Source: DAIDKA01 sp036267975 (lineage in GTDB: Bacteria; Pseudomonadota; Gammaproteobacteria; Steroidobacterales; Steroidobacteraceae). From it: a stretch of DNA of 64,000 bases. Below, piece after piece: positions 55,657 through 63,566 of the stretch (its first letter is position 1; every line of letters starts with the position of its first letter). The notes beneath the pieces were generated by a model. That model worked only from the letters and a program-made list of their open reading frames with translations, searched no databases and was not told where the DNA came from. Location of the stretch: NCBI GenBank assembly GCA_036267975.1, contig DATAVA010000028.1, positions 62,001-126,000 on the forward strand. The letters are read 5' to 3'. A program made the position numbers and the translations under genes.

Positions 55657-56652
55657 ATGACCGCCGCAACCGCCGCCAGAACTGTCGACGATGCCACGCT
55701 GCTGAGCGCCGCGCGCCGCGCCCTGGCGATCGAGACGCGCGCCGTGGAATCCCTGGGCGCCCGCCTCGGTCCGCAGTTCGTGGCGGCCTGTCGGTTGTGC
55801 CTGGCATGCGCCGGCCGGGTCATTGTCACGGGCATCGGCAAGTCGGGGCACGTCGGCCGCAAGATTGCCGCCACCCTGGCCAGCACCGGGACGCCCGGGT
55901 TTTTTCTGCATGCCGCGGAGGCGAGCCACGGTGACCTGGGAATGATCACGGCGAGCGACGTGGTGCTCGCGCTTTCAAATTCGGGCGAGAGCCCCGAACT
56001 GGTGTTCCTGCTGCCTCATTTGAAGCGCTTGGGCACCCCGCTCATTACCCTGACCGGCAATCCGGCCTCGACGCTCGCACGCAATGCCACGGTCACCCTG
56101 GATGTCACTGTTCCGGAGGAGGCCTGTCCGCTGAACCTGGCCCCGACGGCGAGCACCACGGCCATGCTCGCCATGGGAGATGCGCTCGCGGTCACCCTGC
56201 TCGAAGCCCGCGGCTTCACGGCAACGGATTTCGCGCGCTCCCATCCGGGCGGCTCGCTCGGCCGGCGCATGTTTTTGCGGGTCGAAGACATCATGCGCCG
56301 TGGCAACGACCTGCCACGGACCGCACCGATCGCAACGCTCGCGCAAGGCCTGCTGGAAATGTCGCGCAAGGGTTTGGGAATGACGGTGATCGTGGATGCC
56401 GCGGATACCGTGCTCGGGGTATTCACCGATGGTGACCTGCGCCGGCTGCTGGACCGCCAGGTCGATATCCACGCCCTGCGCATGCAGGAGGTCATGACCG
56501 TGAAGTGCCGCACCATCGGCCCGCAGGAGCTGGCGGCGGCCGGCGCGCAGCTGATGGACCAGCACCGCATCACGGTGCTGCCGGTGGTCGAGGCCGGACG
56601 GCTGCTCGGCGCCTTCAATGTGCACGACCTGCTGCGCGCAGGCGTGATGTAG
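55657..56652 (+). CDS. kdsD: D-arabinose 5-phosphate isomerase KdsD
   Basis: 331 residues from ATG 55657. It makes arabinose 5-phosphate for Kdo, the inner sugar of LPS. The SIS domain (about residues 40-180) contains VIVTGIGKSGHVGRKIAATLAST and LALSNSGESPELVFLLPHLK. Family-typical segments follow: EACPLNLAPTASTTAMLAMG and DFARSHPGGSLGRRM. The C-terminal half has two CBS domains (VEDIMRRGNDLPRTAPIATL and MTVKCRTIGPQEL). Followed after about 10 bases by kdsC. Confidence 0.96.
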   Translation: MTAATAARTVDDATLLSAARRALAIETRAVESLGARLGPQFVAACRLCLACAGRVIVTGIGKSGHVGRKIAATLASTGTPGFFLHAAEASHGDLGMITASDVVLALSNSGESPELVFLLPHLKRLGTPLITLTGNPASTLARNATVTLDVTVPEEACPLNLAPTASTTAMLAMGDALAVTLLEARGFTATDFARSHPGGSLGRRMFLRVEDIMRRGNDLPRTAPIATLAQGLLEMSRKGLGMTVIVDAADTVLGVFTDGDLRRLLDRQVDIHALRMQEVMTVKCRTIGPQELAAAGAQLMDQHRITVLPVVEAGRLLGAFNVHDLLRAGVM

Positions 56653-56662
56653 GGGAGCGCAC

Positions 56663-57175
56663 CTGCCACGCCGAAAATCATCCGCGGCTGCGATTCGCCT
56701 GCTGATCCTGGACGTGGATGGCGTGCTCACGGATGGCCGCGTGTATTACGGCGCGCGCGGCGAACAGCTGCAGTGTTTCAACATCAAGGACGGTCACGGG
56801 CTGAAGTCGCTGGCGCATGCGGGCATCATCGTCGCCGTCATTTCCGGGCGCCGCTCCGCGGCGGTGATCCGCCGCTGCCGGGAACTCGCCATCCGCCATG
56901 TGGTCCAGGGAAGTGGTGACAAAGTACGTGATTTTCGCGCCCTGACCGTGAAGCTCGGCATGACGCCCGCACAATGTGCATTCATTGGTGATGACGTTCC
57001 GGATGTGCCATTGCTGCGCGAGGTCGGATTGGCATTTGCGGTCGCCGACGCGCACTCCAGCGCCCGTGCCGCCGCACATCACGTGACCCGCCTGGGTGGC
57101 GGTTGTGGTGCGGTGCGCGAGGTGTGCGATCGGCTGCTGGCGGCACATTCGGCGCGCCCGGGGCCGGGACCTTGA
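56663..57175 (+). CDS. kdsC: Kdo-8-phosphate phosphatase KdsC, probable CTG start
   Basis: About 170 residues, HAD phosphatase that releases Kdo from Kdo-8-P. The catalytic motif is LLILDVDGVLTDGRVYYG, with VAVISGRRSAAVIRRC (motif II) and CAFIGDDVPDVPLLREVGL (motif IV). No ATG, GTG or TTG occurs in frame between the in-frame stop at 56645-56647 and the first Asp of DVDG. The first GTG (56714) would remove the nucleophilic Asp. CTG 56663 has GGAG 5 bases upstream (56654-56657), so it is chosen. The stop overlaps the TTG start of lptC. Confidence 0.9.
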   Translation: MPRRKSSAAAIRLLILDVDGVLTDGRVYYGARGEQLQCFNIKDGHGLKSLAHAGIIVAVISGRRSAAVIRRCRELAIRHVVQGSGDKVRDFRALTVKLGMTPAQCAFIGDDVPDVPLLREVGLAFAVADAHSSARAAAHHVTRLGGGCGAVREVCDRLLAAHSARPGPGP

Positions 57176-57732
57176 TTTACCGGCTGCTGATACTGCTCGG
57201 ACTGGCGCTGGTCGGGTTTGCGGTCTGGGTGACCCTGTCGCCGCGGCAAGCCGAACCGGTGACCGCGCAGAACAGCGGACCCGCACGCCCGGATTCGGGC
57301 TATTCGGCCACTGACGCTTCGATGGTCGAGACCGGTGCTGACGGCCTGCCGCTGTACACGCTGCAGGCCCGTCGGATACGGCAGGATCCGGCTACCAACA
57401 TCATCAACCTGTCGACGGTACACATGACCTCTCGCGATAACGGCGGCGGGGAATGGCAGGCTCGCGCCGATCAGGCCCAGGCGCGCCAGGATTCCGCGCA
57501 GATCGATCTGAGCGGTTCAGTTGATCTCGTCGGCACGATTGCCGGAAATGACAAACCCGCACACGCACTCACCGACAGGCTGCACGTCGACACTCATACG
57601 GGCATGATCAGCACACCTGAAGTCACGCTCAACTGGGGCGGTATCGTGGTGCGCGCGCCCGCGATGGTGGTCAACACCAAGAATTACCACGTCAGACTGG
57701 AATCACAGGTCCATGGCCACATCGCCCCCTGA
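57172..57732 (+). CDS. lptC: LPS export protein LptC
   Basis: 186 residues from TTG 57172, overlapping the kdsC stop (TTGA). Bitopic periplasmic part of the LPS bridge between LptBFG and LptA. One N-terminal helix (LLILLGLALVGFAVWVTL), then a beta-jellyroll: SMVETGADGLPLYTLQARRI, INLSTVHMTSRDN, WQARADQAQARQDSAQIDLSG and MISTPEVTLNWGG. An earlier GTG in frame lies inside kdsC and lacks the helix at the start. Overlaps lptA by 20 bases. Confidence 0.93.
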   Translation: MIYRLLILLGLALVGFAVWVTLSPRQAEPVTAQNSGPARPDSGYSATDASMVETGADGLPLYTLQARRIRQDPATNIINLSTVHMTSRDNGGGEWQARADQAQARQDSAQIDLSGSVDLVGTIAGNDKPAHALTDRLHVDTHTGMISTPEVTLNWGGIVVRAPAMVVNTKNYHVRLESQVHGHIAP

Positions 57733-58420
57733 ATTTTTCGCCCGGCATCGAGCAGTGGCGCGGCGCGGCCTGCTGGGCTTGGCCGCGACGGCGGCCATCG
57801 CGCTGCTCGCCGGTGCCAGCGGCGGCGGGCTGGTCAGCTGCACCGTCGATGCGGGACCGGGCAAGGAACCGGTAACGTGCAGTGCGAACATCGTCGACCT
57901 GGACCGCAAAACCAGCGTGATGCACCTGAGCGGTGATGTGAAGATCGCGCAGGGGGATATCGGTGTTGCGGCCGACGCGGCTGAAGCCACCATCATGCTG
58001 GACTCCAAGAAATCCCATTGGGTCTTCACCGGCAATGTGCACGTGCGCGCCGAGCGCGAGGGCGATCTGCGTGCTGACCGTGCGACAGTCGAAATCGTCA
58101 ATGGCGCGCTGGCAAGCGCCCATGTAAGCGGGTCGCCGGCGCAGTTTGAGCAAACCCATGCCGATAAGAACGGCGACTTGGCCAAAGGCCATTCCAGCAC
58201 CGCTGACTACGATGTGGGAGCGGGGACCGTGACGTTGAACGGCGATGCAGTGCTCACCCTGTCGGACGGCCCGAATGTCATGAAGGCGCCATCCATCACC
58301 TACAACGTGCGCGAGCAGCATATCCAGCTTACCAACGACGCGAAGGGCGGGCAGCGTCCGCAGATGAAGTTCACGCCGAAATCCGGCCACGACACCAATG
58401 CCGGAACTGGAAAGCCGTGA
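57713..58420 (+). CDS. lptA: LPS export bridge protein LptA
   Basis: 235 residues. Periplasmic protein that polymerises to bridge LptC and LptD. A twin-arginine-free signal-like segment (RGLLGLAATAAIALLAGASG) follows a longer-than-usual 17-residue tail. The OstA-type beta-jellyroll is seen in TCSANIVDLDRKTSVMHLSG, VKIAQGDIGVAADAAEATIM and WVFTGNVHVRAE. The start lies within lptC; the stop overlaps the GTG of lptB. Confidence 0.9.
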   Translation: MATSPPEFFARHRAVARRGLLGLAATAAIALLAGASGGGLVSCTVDAGPGKEPVTCSANIVDLDRKTSVMHLSGDVKIAQGDIGVAADAAEATIMLDSKKSHWVFTGNVHVRAEREGDLRADRATVEIVNGALASAHVSGSPAQFEQTHADKNGDLAKGHSSTADYDVGAGTVTLNGDAVLTLSDGPNVMKAPSITYNVREQHIQLTNDAKGGQRPQMKFTPKSGHDTNAGTGKP

Positions 58421-59148
58421 CTGAATCCGTGCTGTGCGCGACCCACCTGGCCAAGAGCTACCGTTCCCGCAAAGTCGTCAACGACCTGTCGCTGGAGGTT
58501 CGTGCGGGGGAGATCGTCGGCCTGCTCGGCCCCAATGGAGCCGGCAAGACGACCGCCTTCTACATGATCGTCGGCCTGGTGCCCTGCGATGCCGGCCGCA
58601 TCACCCTGGGTGGCCAGGACCTGACGTTCGCCCCCATGCACCGGCGCTCGCGTGCGGGGTTGGGGTACCTGCCGCAGGAGCCCTCCGTGTTTCGCAAGCT
58701 GTCGGTCGAGAAGAACGTCATGGCGATTCTGGAAACCCGCGCGGATCTCACCGAGGAACTGCGCGAAGAGCGCCTCGAGGAGCTGCTGGAGGACTTCCGC
58801 ATCGGCCACGTGCGCAACAGCCTGGGTCTGTCGCTGTCCGGTGGCGAGCGGCGCCGGGTCGAGATCGCCCGGGCCCTGGCCGCGAATCCACGCTTCATCC
58901 TCCTGGATGAACCATTTGCCGGCGTCGACCCGATTTCGGTACTGGATATCCAGCGCATTATCCGTGAGCTCACCACCCGCGGCATCGGGGTCCTGATCAC
59001 CGATCATAACGTCCGCGAAACCCTCGGAATCGTCGGCCGGGCCTACATCGTTAACCAGGGAATGGTCATTGCGTCCGGAAGCGCCGAAGAAATCCTTGCA
59101 AACCCTCAAGTCCGTGAGGTGTACTTAGGGCAATCGTTCCGGTTATAG
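58417..59148 (+). CDS. lptB: LPS export ABC transporter ATPase LptB
   Basis: 243 residues from GTG 58417 (GTGA overlap with lptA). It powers extraction of LPS with LptF/LptG, which are not in the window. Walker A is LLGPNGAGKTTAFYMIVGL, the Q-loop region GLGYLPQEPSVFRKL, signature LSGGERRRVEIARAL and Walker B FILLDEPFAGVDP, with the H-loop in LITDHNVRE. These are typical LptB motifs. Confidence 0.96.
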   Translation: MTESVLCATHLAKSYRSRKVVNDLSLEVRAGEIVGLLGPNGAGKTTAFYMIVGLVPCDAGRITLGGQDLTFAPMHRRSRAGLGYLPQEPSVFRKLSVEKNVMAILETRADLTEELREERLEELLEDFRIGHVRNSLGLSLSGGERRRVEIARALAANPRFILLDEPFAGVDPISVLDIQRIIRELTTRGIGVLITDHNVRETLGIVGRAYIVNQGMVIASGSAEEILANPQVREVYLGQSFRL

Positions 59149-59183
59149 CACCGCCTGGCGGTCAATAACCCTTGTCCTTTCAA

Positions 59184-59198
59184 ACCCTTAGTAAGGGT
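59184..59198. repeat. Short inverted repeat before rpoN
   Basis: ACCCTT-AGT-AAGGGT, a perfect 15-base palindrome with a 3-base centre, in the 73-base gap between lptB and rpoN. It could be an operator or a weak hairpin; a function is not shown by sequence. Confidence 0.35.
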
Positions 59199-59221
59199 CC
59201 AGTGCCTATAGTGCAAGAAAC

Positions 59222-60664
59222 ATGCTGAAACCGTCCCTGCAACTGCGCATGGGTCAGCAACTGACCATGACGCCGCAGTTGCAGCAGGCCATCCGACTGC
59301 TACAGATGCCGGCCCTCGAGCTGCAGGCGCATATCCGGGAGCTGCTCGAGAGCAACGTCATGCTCGAGCCCGTCGAAGATGCCGACACGACCAGTGGTTT
59401 CGAGGCCGTCGAACCGCCCGTGCCCGAGCCCGAGGTTACGCAGGCCGCCGCCGCCGACCAGGAGCCGCAGGTCGAGGTGGTCGACGAGCACTGGGGTGAG
59501 CAGTCCGTGGGGCCCGCCGACCACTCCTGGAACGGCGAGGATGACGATCGCCAGCAGGAATTCGCCGATGCGTCGGGCCAGACGGTGCAGGAGCACCTGC
59601 TGTGGCAGCTGGAACTGGCGCATCTGCCGGCCCGTTCCCTGGGGATCGCGCGCGCCATCGTCGACGCCATCAATGATGACGGCTACCTGATGGAGCCGCT
59701 GACGGAGATCGCCAATACCCTGCGCCCGGAGATCGAGGCCGAGGCTGCCGAAATCGAGCAGGTGCTGCAGCGCGTGCAGCAACTGGACCCCCCGGGCATT
59801 GGCGCCCGGTCGGTCAGTGAGTGCATCGAGCTGCAGCTGCGCCAGCTCGATGGGGAAACCCCGGGGCTGGCGACCGCACTCGCCATCGCGCGCTGCCATC
59901 TCGAGCTGGTGGCGGGGCGCGAAATGTCACTGCTGAGGCGTGAACTGAAGGCCACCGATGAGGAAATCGCCTGCGCGTTGATCCTGGTGCGCGGCTGTCA
60001 CCCCCGCCCCGGAGCCACCGTCAGCGGGGGCTCGGCTGAATACGTGGTACCGGATGTTTTTGTGCGCCGCACGGACCATGGCGGCTGGTCGGTGGAGATC
60101 AATGCGGCTACCCTGCCAAGGGTGCGCCTCAACCACGGTTACGCGAGCCTCATCGGCCGCAGTGCCAGCCACGCCAGCATGCGCGCCCAGCTGCAGGAGG
60201 CGCGCTGGCTGCTCAAGAGCCTGGAGATCCGCAATGAGACACTCATGAAAGTGTCGCGTTCGATCGTCGAACGCCAGACGGCCTTCCTCGAGGAAGGCGA
60301 CGAGCTGATGCGACCGATGATCCTCAAGGACATCGCCGAGGCGGTCGACATGCACGAGTCCACCATCTCGCGGGTCACCTCCGGCAAGTACATGCACACC
60401 CCGCGCGGCGTCTACGAGCTGCGCTATTTCTTTTCCAGCCAGGTCGAAGGTGCGGATGGCTCGGGCACCTCCTCGACGGCCATTCGCGCGAAGATCCGCA
60501 AACTCGTCAAGGACGAATGTGCCGACAGTCCACTCAGCGATGGAAAGATTGCGGAATTGCTCTCAGGTGAAGGAATTCCGGTAGCCCGGCGCACGGTAGC
60601 CAAGTACCGTGAAGGAATGGGCATCGCGCCGTCCAACGAGCGGCGCAGAACAGGTTCAAGATAA
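59222..60664 (+). CDS. rpoN: RNA polymerase sigma-54 factor RpoN
   Basis: 480 residues. Region I is Gln/Leu-rich: LQLRMGQQLTMTPQLQQAIR and LLQMPALELQAHIRELLESN. An acidic region II follows (about 55-110). The core-binding and HTH regions come next. The RpoN box ARRTVAKYRE (about 453) contacts the -24 element. It would recognise the TGGCAC/TTGC promoter of pilA at 12739, with PilR as activator. Position after lptB and before hpf is standard. Confidence 0.97.
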   Translation: MLKPSLQLRMGQQLTMTPQLQQAIRLLQMPALELQAHIRELLESNVMLEPVEDADTTSGFEAVEPPVPEPEVTQAAAADQEPQVEVVDEHWGEQSVGPADHSWNGEDDDRQQEFADASGQTVQEHLLWQLELAHLPARSLGIARAIVDAINDDGYLMEPLTEIANTLRPEIEAEAAEIEQVLQRVQQLDPPGIGARSVSECIELQLRQLDGETPGLATALAIARCHLELVAGREMSLLRRELKATDEEIACALILVRGCHPRPGATVSGGSAEYVVPDVFVRRTDHGGWSVEINAATLPRVRLNHGYASLIGRSASHASMRAQLQEARWLLKSLEIRNETLMKVSRSIVERQTAFLEEGDELMRPMILKDIAEAVDMHESTISRVTSGKYMHTPRGVYELRYFFSSQVEGADGSGTSSTAIRAKIRKLVKDECADSPLSDGKIAELLSGEGIPVARRTVAKYREGMGIAPSNERRRTGSR

Positions 60665-60696
60665 ATGTAAATGCGTCACCAAAGAGGAGACGTCCA

Positions 60697-61014
60697 ATGA
60701 GGCTAAACGTCAAGGGTCATCACATCGAGATCACGGCGGCACTGCAAAGCTATGTGGAGAAGAAACTGCTGCGCGTCGTTCGCCATTTCGATCAGGTCAT
60801 CGATATCCATTGCGTCCTGACCGTAGAAAAACTTGCCCAGAAGGCCGAAGCAACCCTGCACGTCAGCGGTTGTGACATCCACGCAGATGCGTCCGATCCC
60901 AATATGTACGCGGCGATCGACGCACTGACCGACAAACTCGATCGCCTGGTGACCAAACACAAGGAGAAGCGCGGCGATCACCGCGCCAGCGAAGGCCGCG
61001 AGGCGCGCCTCTAA
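60697..61014 (+). CDS. hpf: Ribosome hibernation promoting factor HPF
   Basis: 105 residues, short HPF/YfiA family. RLNVKGHHIEITAALQSYVE at the N-terminus and VEKLAQKAEATLHVSGCDIH and DPNMYAAIDALTDKLDRLV later are typical. The protein binds the 30S decoding site of idle ribosomes and promotes 100S dimers. A clear GAGGAG lies 10 bases before the ATG. Usually followed by ptsN; here rapZ is next. Confidence 0.95.
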   Translation: MRLNVKGHHIEITAALQSYVEKKLLRVVRHFDQVIDIHCVLTVEKLAQKAEATLHVSGCDIHADASDPNMYAAIDALTDKLDRLVTKHKEKRGDHRASEGREARL

Positions 61015-61085
61015 ACCACACCGGTGCGCCCGGGACCGTCCGGGCGCACTTGCGCAGTTGGTGGCGCAAAGCTAGTGTCGCAACC

Positions 61086-61949
61086 GTGCGTATCATCGTA
61101 ATCAGCGGATTGTCCGGCGCGGGCAAGAGCATAGCCCTGCATATGCTCGAGGACCTCGGGTACTACTGCATCGACAACATGCCCGCCGCACTGCTGAAGC
61201 CGTTTGTTTCGCACACGGTGCGCAGCGCCGAGGCGCGCTACCAGCGCACTGCCATCGGACTGGATGCGCGCAACACGCCGCAGGAAGTGGCCACGGTTCC
61301 CGGCCTGGTGGATGAACTGAAGCGCAGCGGCATCCACTGCGAAGTGGTGTACCTGCTCGCCAGCGACGAGGAGCTGCTGCGGCGTTATGCGGAAACGCGC
61401 CGCAAGCATCCGCTCAGTTCCGATCAGCGCGGCCTGCACGATGCGATCCAGATGGAACACGAGTTGCTCGCGCCGATCGCGAATTCCGCCGATCGCATCA
61501 TCGACACCTCGCGCATGGGGCTGCACGATCTGCGGCATCTGGTACACCGCACCGTGGGCCACGAGGTGGACGGGCCGCTCACGGTCACCTTTGAATCATT
61601 CGGCTTCAAGCGCGGCATCCCGGGCGATGCGGATTTCGTATTTGATGCGCGCACGCTGCCGAATCCTTACTGGGAACCCGCGCTGCGTCGGCTCACGGGC
61701 CGCGATCCGGCGGTGATCGAATTCCTCGAAGCTCACGCAGCGGTGCAACGACTGATCGATGACATCGAGGCGTTCATCACCGGGCGGATCGCCGAGTACC
61801 AGGCGACGAGCCGCGGTTATCTGACGGTCGCGGTGGGTTGCACGGGCGGCCGCCATCGCTCGGTATACGTGGTGGAGCGGCTGCTCACCCGCTTCACCTC
61901 ACGCTTTCCGCAGGCCATCGCGCGCCACAACTCACTGCCCGAGGCCTGA
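61086..61949 (+). CDS. rapZ: RNase adapter protein RapZ
   Basis: 287 residues from GTG 61086 (VRIIVISGLSGAGKSIAL). Walker A is GLSGAGKS; DLGYYCIDNMPAALL follows. The C-terminal half has FESFGFKRGIPGDADFVFDA, RTLPNPYWEPALR and CTGGRHRSVYVVERL, the RNA-binding and conserved C-terminal motifs. In E. coli RapZ steers RNase E to the GlmZ sRNA and so controls GlmS and amino-sugar supply. The gap to hpf is 71 bases, and ptsN, usually between them, is missing. Confidence 0.95.
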   Translation: MRIIVISGLSGAGKSIALHMLEDLGYYCIDNMPAALLKPFVSHTVRSAEARYQRTAIGLDARNTPQEVATVPGLVDELKRSGIHCEVVYLLASDEELLRRYAETRRKHPLSSDQRGLHDAIQMEHELLAPIANSADRIIDTSRMGLHDLRHLVHRTVGHEVDGPLTVTFESFGFKRGIPGDADFVFDARTLPNPYWEPALRRLTGRDPAVIEFLEAHAAVQRLIDDIEAFITGRIAEYQATSRGYLTVAVGCTGGRHRSVYVVERLLTRFTSRFPQAIARHNSLPEA

Positions 61950-61970
61950 ACGGCCGTGAGCACCGACCCG

Positions 61971-63533
61971 TCAGTACGAGCGTCCGACCAGCACGAACTC
62001 TCGTGCCCGCTCACCGCTGAAGACACAGCGCTGGCCCGTGATCGGCTCCTGCGCCAGCGGCGCATTGCGCACCGTGATCTTGAGGCTCTTCAGCTGCTGC
62101 TCGACCTTCGCCAGCGCGGCACCCTCGGGCCGCGCCCAGGCGACTCGCGCCCAGCCACGGAATTCGCTGTTGGCCGATTCCTCGTCACCGGACTTGCCAT
62201 CCACTGACCTGAAATGTTCGGCGAGCGCCTCGAAGCTGGCGATGTCGGTGCGGATGTTGTCGGCGAGTCGCTGCTTCGCAGACTCGTGCAACGCGCTGTG
62301 AATGCTGCCGAGCAGTGCGCCGATCTGCTCGATGAACTGCTGGCGCGGCAGCGCCTGTGACTGGATCTTCTCGCCGTTGCGCAGCTGATCGCGACGGATG
62401 TAGGTGACGTTGGCCGCCGCGACATCGCGAGCGCCGATGTCGCAGATCACCGGGACGCCGCGCTTGATCCAGGTCCAGCGCTTGTCGATGGCGCGCCCGG
62501 ACTTGCGATCGACCAGGGCACGCACCGGCTCGCCGAAGGCATGGGCGCGGTTCAACTCCAGCGCCAGCGCCTCACAGAACTCCACGACACCGGCATCTTC
62601 GGGCTTGTCACGCAGCATCGGGATCAGCACGATCTGGCGGGGCGCGACAATGGGCGGCAGGCGCAAGCCATCATCATCACCGTGAGTCATCACGACGCCT
62701 CCGACCAGACGGGTCGAGACGCCCCAACTCGTGGTGTGCGCGAAGTCCAGGTCACCGGCCTCGGTCTGGTAGCGGATGCTCTGGGCCTGCGCAAAATTGG
62801 TGCCCAGGTAGTGGGCCGTGCCGGCCTGCAGCGCCTTGCCGTCCTGCATCATCGCTTCGATGGAGTAGGTATTCTCCGCGCCCGGAAAGCGTTCATGCGC
62901 GGGCTTCTCGCCGGCAACCACGGGCATTGCCAGCGCGTCCTCCGCGAACGAGCGATACACCTCGAGCATGCGTGCGGTCTCCTCACGCGCCTGCGCTGCG
63001 GTCGCGTGGGCGGTGTGCCCCTCCTGCCAGAGGAACTCAGTGGTGCGTAGGAACAGTCGCGGCCGCATCTCCCAGCGCACGACATTGGCCCACTGGTTCA
63101 GCAGTAGCGGCAGGTCCCGATGCGAGCGTACCCAGCGGTGGAAGGCCGCGCCGATCACGGTCTCCGAAGTCGGGCGCACGATCAGTGGTTCTTCAAGCTT
63201 CGCGTCCGGATCCGGTTTCAGGACCCCATCGATCATCTTCAGGCGATGATGCGTGACGACCGCCATTTCCTTGGCGAAACCCTCGACATGTTCGGCCTCA
63301 CGGGCGATGTAACTCAATGGAATGAACAGCGGAAAGTAGCAATTTTCATGTCCGGTCTCACGAAAACGGCGGTCCAGGAGTTCCTGCATCCGCTGCCACA
63401 CCCCGTACCCCCAAGGCCGGATGATCATGCAGCCACGGACGCCCGACTCCTCGGCGAGGTCAGCCTGATCGACTACGGCCTGGTACCAGGCCGAAAAGTC
63501 ACCCGCGCGGGTGACGGCAAGCGCGTGTTGCAT
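61971..63533 (-). CDS. proS: Prolyl-tRNA synthetase, archaeal/eukaryotic-type
   Basis: 520 residues, class II. The type is set by the N-terminus FSAWYQAVVDQADLAE and GVRGCMIIRPWGYGVWQRMQ (matching archaeal ProRS), by IVRPTSETVIGAAFHRWV and by the motif 2 loop RTTEFLWQEGHTAHAT. There is no editing (INS) domain between motifs 2 and 3. The C-terminus ends VLVGRSY, a terminal Tyr being typical of this type. Anticodon-binding domain follows motif 3 (about residue 290 on). Convergent with rapZ (21-base gap). Confidence 0.93.
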   Translation of the reverse strand: MQHALAVTRAGDFSAWYQAVVDQADLAEESGVRGCMIIRPWGYGVWQRMQELLDRRFRETGHENCYFPLFIPLSYIAREAEHVEGFAKEMAVVTHHRLKMIDGVLKPDPDAKLEEPLIVRPTSETVIGAAFHRWVRSHRDLPLLLNQWANVVRWEMRPRLFLRTTEFLWQEGHTAHATAAQAREETARMLEVYRSFAEDALAMPVVAGEKPAHERFPGAENTYSIEAMMQDGKALQAGTAHYLGTNFAQAQSIRYQTEAGDLDFAHTTSWGVSTRLVGGVVMTHGDDDGLRLPPIVAPRQIVLIPMLRDKPEDAGVVEFCEALALELNRAHAFGEPVRALVDRKSGRAIDKRWTWIKRGVPVICDIGARDVAAANVTYIRRDQLRNGEKIQSQALPRQQFIEQIGALLGSIHSALHESAKQRLADNIRTDIASFEALAEHFRSVDGKSGDEESANSEFRGWARVAWARPEGAALAKVEQQLKSLKITVRNAPLAQEPITGQRCVFSGERAREFVLVGRSY

Positions 63534-63566
63534 GAAATTCCCTAGATATCGTCGCAGCGGTCTATC

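Noticed and set aside
56714..57175. kdsC starting at GTG 56714
   Set aside because: Starts after the nucleophilic Asp of the DVDG motif, so the product would be inactive; an upstream CTG with a ribosome-binding site is preferred.
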